Below, piece after piece: positions 58,180 through 64,000 of a stretch of DNA of 64,000 nucleotides (the first letter of the stretch is position 1; each line of letters opens with the position of its first letter). The notes beneath the pieces were generated by a model. The model had not been told where the DNA came from, did no database searches, and saw only the letters and a program-made list of their open reading frames with translations. Origin of the DNA: Aeromonas fluvialis (lineage in GTDB: Bacteria; Pseudomonadota; Gammaproteobacteria; Enterobacterales; Aeromonadaceae); NCBI RefSeq assembly GCF_000819885.1, contig NZ_CDBO01000052.1, positions 86,054 to 150,053 on the forward strand. The letters run 5' to 3'. A program made the position numbers and the translations under genes.

Positions 58180-59925
58180 ATGAAAGAGCATATTCATCAT
58201 CTACTTGAACAAACGGTAGCCAATCTCAAGTCAGCAGGCGTCCTGCCGGCGGACCTGGAAGCCCGCGTGCAAGTAGACCGATGCAAGGAAAAAGCTCACG
58301 GCGACCTGGCTACCAACCTGGCCATGCTGCTGGCCAAACCGGCCCGCAAGAATCCCCGTGAGCTGGCGGCAGCCATCATCGAGCACCTGCCCGCCTCCGA
58401 CCTGATCGCCAAGGTCGAGATCGCCGGTCCCGGCTTCATCAACTTCTTCTTCGACCCGCACTGGCTGGCCGGTCAGGTCGAGGCCATGGTGACCTCTGCC
58501 AACGCCAACGTGAAGCTGCCGACCCCGCAAACTGTGGTAGTGGACTACTCTGCCCCCAACGTGGCCAAAGAGATGGCGGTGCACCACATTCGCTCCACCG
58601 TACTCGGTGACGTAGCCGCGCGCGCGCTGGAGTTCCTCGGCCATAAAGTGATCCGTGCCAACCATATCGGCGACTGGGGCACCCAGTTCGGCATGCTGAT
58701 CGCCTATCTGGAGAAGATGTCCAACGAGCATGCCAGCGACATGGCGCTCAAGGATCTGGAAGCCTTCTACACCCAGGCCAAGCGTTGCTATGACGAAGAC
58801 GAAGCCTTCGCCGAGCGCGCCCGTAACTACGTGGTCAAGCTGCAGGGCGGCGATGAGTACTGCCGTACCATGTGGAAGAAGCTGGTCGACATGACCATGG
58901 AACAGAACCAGATCAACTACGACCGTCTGAATGTCTCCCTGACCAACAAAGACATCATGGGCGAGTCCATGTACAACGACATGCTGCCGGAGATCGTGGC
59001 CGACCTGAAAGCCAAGGGGCTGGCGGTCGAGAGCGAAGGCGCCACCGTTGTCTTCCTGGACGAGTTCAAGAACAAGGATGGCGAGGCCATGGGCGTCATC
59101 ATCCAGAAGAGCGATGGCGGTTTCCTCTACACCACCACCGACATCGCCTGTGCCAAATACCGTTACGAGACGCTGGGCGCCGACCGTGTCATGTACTTCA
59201 TTGACTCCCGTCAGCACCAGCACCTGATGCAGGCCTGGACCATCACCCGCAAGGCGGGCTATGTGCCGGCATCCGTCCCCCTCGAGCACCACGCCTTCGG
59301 CATGATGCTGGGCAAGGATGGTCGTCCCTACAAGACCCGCTCCGGTGGCACCGTCAAGCTGGTTGACCTGCTGAACGAGGCCGAAGAACGGGCCGCCGCC
59401 CTGCTGGAGAGCCGCAACAGCGATCTCTCGGCCGAAGAGAAGGCCAACGTGGTCAACGCCATCGCCATGGGCGCGGTGAAGTATGCGGATCTCTCCAAGA
59501 ACCGGACTACCGACTACATCTTCGACTGGGATCTGATGCTGTCGTTTGAAGGCAACACCGCCCCTTACCTGCAGTACGCCTACACCCGTATCCAATCCAT
59601 CTTCCGCAAGGCCAACATCGATGCCGAGACTCTTGGCGGTAATGTAACCCTGAACGAAGAGGCCGAAGAGGTGCTGGCCCAGAAGCTGATCCAGTTCTCC
59701 GACGCGGTCAACGGCGTGGCAGACAAAGGCATGCCGCACCTGCTCTGCACTTATCTGTACGAGCTGTCCGGCAACTTCATGACCTTCTATGAAGCCTGCC
59801 CGATCAACAAGGATGGCGTGGACGAAGCGACCCGTCAGAGCCGCCTGCTGCTGTGCGCCGCCACCGCCAAGGTGCTGAAACTGGGCCTCGGCGTACTGGG
59901 CATCCACACCCTGGAGCGCATGTAA
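58180..59925 (+). CDS. argS: arginyl-tRNA synthetase ArgS
   Basis: Charges tRNA-Arg with arginine. The 581-aa class I synthetase has the N-terminal tRNA-binding domain (about 1-110), the Rossmann core and a C-terminal all-helical anticodon domain ending [32 protein letters not shown] and [18 protein letters not shown] match typical ArgRS. The HIGH signature is altered: instead of KEMHVGHLRST the protein reads [11 protein letters not shown] (A133-V-H-H136), so the first histidine and the glycine are replaced. The rest is intact, and the gene is embedded in a normal argS-ftsN-hslVU context, so it should be functional. Confidence 0.94.
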   Translation: MKEHIHHLLEQTVANLKSAGVLPADLEARVQVDRCKEKAHGDLATNLAMLLAKPARKNPRELAAAIIEHLPASDLIAKVEIAGPGFINFFFDPHWLAGQVEAMVTSANANVKLPTPQTVVVDYSAPNVAKEMAVHHIRSTVLGDVAARALEFLGHKVIRANHIGDWGTQFGMLIAYLEKMSNEHASDMALKDLEAFYTQAKRCYDEDEAFAERARNYVVKLQGGDEYCRTMWKKLVDMTMEQNQINYDRLNVSLTNKDIMGESMYNDMLPEIVADLKAKGLAVESEGATVVFLDEFKNKDGEAMGVIIQKSDGGFLYTTTDIACAKYRYETLGADRVMYFIDSRQHQHLMQAWTITRKAGYVPASVPLEHHAFGMMLGKDGRPYKTRSGGTVKLVDLLNEAEERAAALLESRNSDLSAEEKANVVNAIAMGAVKYADLSKNRTTDYIFDWDLMLSFEGNTAPYLQYAYTRIQSIFRKANIDAETLGGNVTLNEEAEEVLAQKLIQFSDAVNGVADKGMPHLLCTYLYELSGNFMTFYEACPINKDGVDEATRQSRLLLCAATAKVLKLGLGVLGIHTLERM

Positions 59926-59928
59926 TAC

Positions 59929-60774
59929 ATGGCGACCCGGGATTATGTCGGCAGCCGCCCGCGTCGTCGCGCGGGCGGTCGCAATACCAAGAAAGCGGCT
60001 CCTCGCCGCTTTCCTGTTATTCCAATCCTGCTGGTCGTGACACTGCTGGCAGGCTTTGGTGGCTTCCTTTACATGATCAATGGCAAGGGCAACAACGCCC
60101 CCACCATTGAGGAGCAGGTAAAGGCCAACAAGCCAAAACCGCAGAACAACGGGTTGCCACAGGAGAAGTGGAGCTATATCGAACGGCTTGAGAACAAGCA
60201 GGTCGATGTGATCGAGCCACCGCCTCCGCCGGGTGTTCTGCCGCCGCCACCGGCAGAGACCCTGACCCTGCAGCCGGAAAAACTGCCGCAGCCGGTGCCG
60301 ACCGACATTCCCCAACCGGGCACCCCCATCGGCCAGTCCAAGCCCTATCAGACCAATCCGGCGACCACCCCTTCCACCTCGGGTGCACCGGTTGCCAGCG
60401 CCCGAGAACAGGTGATCGACCGCAAGGCTGAACGGGAACGGATGGAGCGGGAGATCCGCGCCGAGCTGGAACGGGAGCGGGCGCAAGCCGCCAAGGCCAA
60501 GTCGGTCACGACGCCAACCCAGAATGCGGCGGCTGACAACAGCCGTTACATGATGCAGTGCGCCGCCCTGCGCTCGCAGGAGTCTGCCGAGTCGCTCAAG
60601 GCGCGCATCGCCTTCACCGCCGGCCTCTCTTCCAGTCTGCAAGTGATTAACGGCGCCAACGGCACCGTCTACAAGGTGATGGTGGGCCCCTTCAACGGCA
60701 AGACGGCCGCCGATGCGGCCAACAGCAAGCTGCAGCGCTCGGGCATCAGCGGCTGCATTCCCAAGAAAGGGTAA
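59929..60774 (+). CDS. ftsN: cell division protein FtsN
   Basis: Late divisome protein that triggers septal peptidoglycan synthesis. The 281-aa bitopic protein has a short cytoplasmic basic segment beginning ATRDYVGSRPRRRAGGRN and one helix (about 31-50, VIPILLVVTLLAGFGGFLYM). A proline-rich periplasmic linker follows, containing the EKWSYIERLENK segment that resembles the essential E domain of E. coli FtsN. The SPOR domain (about 203-278, YMMQCAALRSQESAESLKAR) ends it. The start lies three bases after the argS stop. Confidence 0.92.
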   Translation: MATRDYVGSRPRRRAGGRNTKKAAPRRFPVIPILLVVTLLAGFGGFLYMINGKGNNAPTIEEQVKANKPKPQNNGLPQEKWSYIERLENKQVDVIEPPPPPGVLPPPPAETLTLQPEKLPQPVPTDIPQPGTPIGQSKPYQTNPATTPSTSGAPVASAREQVIDRKAERERMEREIRAELERERAQAAKAKSVTTPTQNAAADNSRYMMQCAALRSQESAESLKARIAFTAGLSSSLQVINGANGTVYKVMVGPFNGKTAADAANSKLQRSGISGCIPKKG

Positions 60775-60786
60775 TCCTCTTTGACA

Positions 60787-60818
60787 CAGGGCTGGGTAGC
60801 AACACCCGGCCCTGCTCT
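60787..60818 (+). terminator. terminator of argS-ftsN
   Basis: CAGGGCTGGGT-AGCAAC-ACCCGGCCCTG followed by CTCTTTTG. The stem has one mismatch. Confidence 0.7.
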
Positions 60819-60874
60819 TTTGGTGCCACTCGCACCCACGCTGTTTGCTACCCGTTTATCCCGACCAGAGGCAG

Positions 60875-60904
60875 GGTTGAAAAGCCCGTTAGCCATCCCC
60901 ATCT
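60875..60904 (+). promoter_or_regulatory. sigma-32 (heat-shock) promoter of hslVU
   Basis: GGTTGAAA (-35) and CCCCATCT (-10) are separated by 14 bp, a close match to the sigma-32 consensus CTTGAAA / CCCCATNT. Located about 50 bp before hslV. Confidence 0.8.
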
Positions 60905-60955
60905 TTCTTGCCATGCACAGTCAGGCCGTCATTCGGCTCAAGCGAGGTAAGTAAA

Positions 60956-61489
60956 GTGACTACCATAGTTTCAGTTCGCCGCAACGGTCAGGTCGTCATC
61001 GGTGGCGATGGCCAAGTCTCTCTTGGCAACACCGTCATGAAGGGCAACGCCCGCAAGGTTCATCGCCTCTACAACGGCAAGGTACTGGCAGGTTTTGCCG
61101 GCGGTACTGCCGACGCCTTCACCCTGCTCGAACGTTTCGAAGCCAAACTGCAGGCCCATCAGGGTAATCTGGAGCGCGCCGCCGTGGCGCTGGCCAAAGA
61201 TTGGCGCACCGATCGCGCCCTGCGCCGCCTTGAAGCACTGCTGGCCGTGGCCGACGAACACAAATCCTTCATCATCACCGGCAACGGTGACGTGGTGCAG
61301 CCGGAGCACGATCTCATCGCCATCGGCAGCGGCGGCAACTTCGCCCAGTCCGCCGCCATCGCCCTGCTGGAAAACACCGAGCTCGATGCCAGGACCATTG
61401 TCGAAAAGTCCCTCAAGATTGCGGGCGACATCTGCGTCTTCACCAACGGCAACCACACCATTGAAGTGCTGGATTATTTAGCTAAATAA
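60956..61489 (+). CDS. hslV: HslV (ClpQ) peptidase subunit
   Basis: Threonine protease chamber of the HslUV proteasome-like complex. The 177-aa product begins at GTG: (M)[20 protein letters not shown], so processing exposes the catalytic threonine. GAGG lies 8 bp upstream. Proteasome-beta features include [16 protein letters not shown]-like [27 protein letters not shown] and [12 protein letters not shown]. hslU follows 79 bp downstream; transcription is probably from the sigma-32 promoter just upstream. Confidence 0.95.
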   Translation: MTTIVSVRRNGQVVIGGDGQVSLGNTVMKGNARKVHRLYNGKVLAGFAGGTADAFTLLERFEAKLQAHQGNLERAAVALAKDWRTDRALRRLEALLAVADEHKSFIITGNGDVVQPEHDLIAIGSGGNFAQSAAIALLENTELDARTIVEKSLKIAGDICVFTNGNHTIEVLDYLAK

Positions 61490-61568
61490 GTCGGCGAAAT
61501 AAGGCCACCAGCCAAACCCCATTCTCCAAGGGGTGGGCCCTGCCCGCCCCGGATACAGGAACACCATC

Positions 61569-62897
61569 ATGTCCGAGATGACCCCGAGAGAAATCGTCCA
61601 CGAACTGAATCGCCACATCATTGGTCAGGCCGATGCCAAACGCGCCGTTGCCGTTGCCCTGCGTAACCGCTGGCGCCGGATGCAGCTCGATGAAGAGATG
61701 CGCCATGAAGTGACCCCGAAAAACATCCTGATGATCGGCCCGACCGGTGTCGGCAAGACCGAGATCGCCCGCCGTCTGGCCAAGCTGGCCAATGCCCCCT
61801 TCATCAAGGTAGAAGCGACCAAATTCACCGAAGTGGGCTATGTCGGCAAGGAAGTGGACAGCATCATCCGCGATCTGACCGATGCCGCCATCAAACTGGT
61901 GCGCGAAACCGAGATGGAGAAGATGAAATTCCGCGCCGAGGAAGCCGCCGAAGAGCGCATCCTCGACGCCCTGCTGCCCAACCCGCGCAACACCTGGGGT
62001 GAGGAAGAGAAGGCCGACAACTCCAACACCCGCCAGATCTTCCGCAAGAAACTGCGGGAAGGTCAGCTGGATGACAAGGAGATCGAACTGGAGCTCTCCG
62101 CCTCTCCGATGGGCGTCGAAATCATGACCCCGCCGGGCATGGAAGAGATGGCCAACCAGCTGCAGGGTCTGTTCCAGAACCTGGGCCAAAACCAGAAGAA
62201 GAAGCAGAAGATCAAGGTCAAAGAGGCCATGAAGGCGCTGATCGAAGAGGAGGCGGCCCGTCTGGTCAACCCGGAAGAGCTGAAGCAAAAAGCGATCGCT
62301 GCGGTCGAAAACAACGGCATCGTCTTCCTCGACGAAATCGACAAGGTCTGCAAACGGGGCGAAAGCTCTGGCCCGGATGTCTCTCGCGAAGGGGTGCAGC
62401 GTGACCTGCTGCCGCTGGTGGAAGGCTGCACCGTCAACACCAAGCACGGCATGGTCAAAACCGACCATATCCTGTTTATCGCTTCCGGTGCGTTCCAGAT
62501 CGCCAAGCCGTCAGATTTGATCCCCGAGCTGCAGGGTCGTCTGCCGATCCGGGTCGAGCTGACCGCCCTGACCACAGATGACTTCGAGCGGATCCTGACA
62601 GAGCCGAACGCCTCTCTGACCGCTCAGTGCAAAGCATTGATGGGCACTGAAGGGGTCAATATCGAATTCACTCAGGATGGTATCCGCCGTCTGGCCGAAG
62701 CGGCCTGGCAGGTCAACGAGCGGACCGAGAACATCGGTGCCCGTCGCCTGCACACCGTGATAGAGCGCCTGATGGAAGATATCTCTTTTGATGCCTCCGA
62801 GAAGTCGGGCGAGACCTTTGTCATCGACACCGACTACGTCAACGCCCACCTCGGGGCGCTGGTCGAGGATGAGGATCTGAGCCGCTTTATTCTGTAA
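61569..62897 (+). CDS. hslU: HslU (ClpY) ATPase subunit
   Basis: AAA+ unfoldase that feeds substrates to HslV. The 442-aa protein has Walker [12 protein letters not shown], the pore motif GYVG ([11 protein letters not shown]), an inserted I domain (about 110-235) rich in charged residues, Walker [10 protein letters not shown] and sensor 2 [10 protein letters not shown]. It ends ...DEDLSRFIL, the tail that docks into HslV. Start [17 protein letters not shown] has AGGA upstream. Confidence 0.95.
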   Translation: MSEMTPREIVHELNRHIIGQADAKRAVAVALRNRWRRMQLDEEMRHEVTPKNILMIGPTGVGKTEIARRLAKLANAPFIKVEATKFTEVGYVGKEVDSIIRDLTDAAIKLVRETEMEKMKFRAEEAAEERILDALLPNPRNTWGEEEKADNSNTRQIFRKKLREGQLDDKEIELELSASPMGVEIMTPPGMEEMANQLQGLFQNLGQNQKKKQKIKVKEAMKALIEEEAARLVNPEELKQKAIAAVENNGIVFLDEIDKVCKRGESSGPDVSREGVQRDLLPLVEGCTVNTKHGMVKTDHILFIASGAFQIAKPSDLIPELQGRLPIRVELTALTTDDFERILTEPNASLTAQCKALMGTEGVNIEFTQDGIRRLAEAAWQVNERTENIGARRLHTVIERLMEDISFDASEKSGETFVIDTDYVNAHLGALVEDEDLSRFIL

Positions 62898-62946
62898 GCG
62901 GGGCCTTGCGCTGCGCAGGTCTTCGACACAGTGAGCAAGCAAGACA

Positions 62947-62983
62947 AGGGGAGGCTACCTTCGGGAGCCTCCCCTCTGTTTTT
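62947..62983 (+). terminator. terminator of hslVU
   Basis: AGGGGAGGCT-ACCTTCGGG-AGCCTCCCCT followed by CTGTTTTTG. Confidence 0.85.
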
Positions 62984-63099
62984 GCCTATGCTGAAAAGAG
63001 GATCTGCTGCTTGCGGGTACCGCAGCAAGGGCGGTCTGTGCCGCCGCGCGCACGGGCAATAGATAGGACGCGGGATGGCACACCCACGCTATCTCACCC

Positions 63100-63663
63100 T
63101 TACGGGCGGCGATCGGCCTTCAATTTTCCCTTCATAAAATCGGCCGGCAACCCCAGCATCGACAGGAAACGGGGGAAGAGCGCCTTCTCGCCGGGCTGCA
63201 ACACACTCTCCCAGCAGTAGAGAAACTCGTGCCGATTGAATGGTAGCCAGCGACAATCCTTGTAGGCGTCGAGGTCAATCGCAACCAGCCGCTCCCCCTT
63301 CACCAGAAAGTTGCCGGTATGCAGACCACGACAGAAGAGTCGGTTACGCCAACAGAGCGCGAGCAGTTCGAGATATTGCTGCTGTAACAGGGGGGAATCC
63401 TGGATCCGCTCACGCAGCGGTGCGTCTGCCTCGATATCGCGGGTGATCAGACGATAGGGTTCGACCAAGGTGATCTCGGGAGTCGCCACCCCGAGCTCAG
63501 CCAGCCTAGCGGCGATGCGGGCAAAGTTATGGCCCGGGTAGGGGCGCAGGCGCAGCAGATAAAGTAACCGTTTGAAGGGCTCAGGCGAAAACTCCTTGAT
63601 GAAGGTCTGCTTCTGGTTATCGAAATAAACGCGCGAATATTTGCCCGTCTGGATCAGCTTCAT
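63100..63663 (-). CDS. lipopolysaccharide core heptose kinase-like protein (WaaY/RfaY group)
   Basis: A 187-aa small kinase-fold protein. The catalytic loop reads GLHTGNFLVKGERLVAIDLD: the His-x-Gly-Asn pattern and the metal Asp of small-molecule kinases. An N-terminal lysine lies in FIKEFSPEP. It resembles WaaY/RfaY core-sugar kinases and 'toluene tolerance' proteins. No other core genes are in view. The Shine-Dalgarno before ATG 63663 is weak. It converges on hslU. Confidence 0.7.
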   Translation of the reverse strand: MKLIQTGKYSRVYFDNQKQTFIKEFSPEPFKRLLYLLRLRPYPGHNFARIAARLAELGVATPEITLVEPYRLITRDIEADAPLRERIQDSPLLQQQYLELLALCWRNRLFCRGLHTGNFLVKGERLVAIDLDAYKDCRWLPFNRHEFLYCWESVLQPGEKALFPRFLSMLGLPADFMKGKLKADRRP

Positions 63664-63697
63664 AGGTTCAATTAGTTACGAAATCAGGGTGGGGATG

Positions 63698-63727
63698 AGT
63701 GTATCTCATCGCCACTCATGGTTGCAA
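63698..63727 (-). promoter_or_regulatory. possible promoter of the WaaY-like gene
   Basis: On the minus strand TTGCAA and TACACT are 18 bp apart. The pair overlaps an inverted repeat ATGAGTG/CACTCAT (about 63695-63719). A weak call based on hexamers only. Confidence 0.3.
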
Positions 63728-63823
63728 AACTGGATCCTATCAATGGCTTAACAGGTCCAGATGCCCAGCAGGCCGCACAGAGAGCTCCCCCATTTGAGGC
63801 TTACTGCGATGCCGATCCGGCGG

Positions 63824-64000
63824 CTACAGCACTTGCCGCAGTGGCGGTTCCTCGACGAACTCGACACTGGGGGCGAACCGGTTACCCAGAGCGAGGCCGG
63901 CCTTTTTCCGATAAAAGTTTTCACCTCCTGGCTTTCGGTAACCCGGGCTTGCTCTCCGCCATCCCTCGCCCCACACCAGTGCAAAAACCATCAACTGGTA
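63824..64000 (-). CDS. possible C-terminal end of a gene running off the window
   Basis: An open minus-strand frame enters from beyond 64000 and stops at 63824. It reads YQLMVFALVWGEGWRRASPG, then NFYRKKAGLALGNRFAPSVE, ending EEPPLRQVL. Its composition looks more protein-like than the competing frames in this stretch. I do not recognise it, and some codons (AGA, CGA) are rare here. The start is not visible. Confidence 0.35.
   Translation of the reverse strand, partial: YQLMVFALVWGEGWRRASPGYRKPGGENFYRKKAGLALGNRFAPSVEFVEEPPLRQVL

Noticed and set aside
58231-60642. An 803-codon minus-strand open frame
   Set aside because: It is antisense to argS and ftsN, both clearly real. Long antisense frames are expected at this GC content.

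Overview
The window is chromosomal DNA of a gammaproteobacterium with high GC (about 60%), most probably an Aeromonas. This rests on recognisable gene content (fermentative ldhA, ompA-type porin, galETKM next to mglBAC and lacZ, argS-ftsN-hslVU) and protein sequences that sit between Enterobacteriaceae and Vibrio/Pseudomonas. It is almost entirely dense single-copy genes. I see no rRNA, CRISPR array, insertion sequence or prophage. The only RNA gene I can support is one tRNA-Pro(CGG).

Layout. 1-3.2 kb: rmuC with a small membrane protein; a lone napF facing the nitric-oxide sensor gene nsrR. 3.2-11.4 kb: a sugar-kinase gene, a CysB-family LysR regulator and an amine/omega-amino-acid catabolism block (class-I glutamine amidotransferase, mmsA, omega-amino-acid:pyruvate aminotransferase), divergent from a PuuR-type regulator and a PuuC-type aldehyde dehydrogenase. 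11.4-17 kb: small transporters and regulators, a decayed YeeE/YedE transporter gene with a G11 tract, an OmpA protein, a lower-GC scar and tRNA-Pro. 17-26.2 kb: yiiM and a polyamine uptake and catabolism operon in the order of Pseudomonas spuBCDEFGH (gamma-glutamylpolyamine synthetase, putrescine aminotransferase, two periplasmic binding proteins, PotG, PotH, PotI). 26.6-42.3 kb: a short DksA paralogue, several single genes (Mpo1-like, creA, ldhA, yegD), an unusual formyltransferase plus DUF4910 peptidase-like pair, HDOD-malZ, a degenerate cobalamin adenosyltransferase-like gene, a DUF5610 protein, trmA and a chemoreceptor. 42.3-54.9 kb: a complete galactose regulon, mglBAC-lacZ-galR on one strand and galETKM on the other. 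54.9-63.7 kb: uppP, an ECF sigma/ChrR anti-sigma pair with a LON-domain gene, argS-ftsN, hslVU and a WaaY-like kinase. The last 180 bases may hold the end of a gene that starts beyond the window.

How the parts work together. Three promoters in the galactose region (galE, lacZ, mglB) share one layout: a 16-bp GalR operator about 60 bp upstream of the inferred start, a CRP-like site close to -41.5 and a weak -10 box. This places beta-galactosidase in the GalR/CRP regulon, with no lacI or lacY present. The chemoreceptor gene is 51 bp behind mglC, so uptake and chemotaxis are probably co-expressed. The two polyamine blocks together supply most steps from extracellular putrescine to central metabolism; gamma-glutamylputrescine oxidase is missing. 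The ECF sigma gene carries a promoter of the RpoE/ChrR (singlet-oxygen) type in front of itself and a second copy in front of the LON-domain gene, which suggests a small local regulon. A heat-shock-type promoter precedes hslVU.

Most genes are ordinary. The points most worth a second look are the sigma/ChrR/LON promoters, the GalR-lacZ arrangement, the altered HIGH motif of ArgRS, the G11-containing YeeE remnant, the formyltransferase/DUF4910 pair, and the strong inverted repeat before the DksA paralogue.
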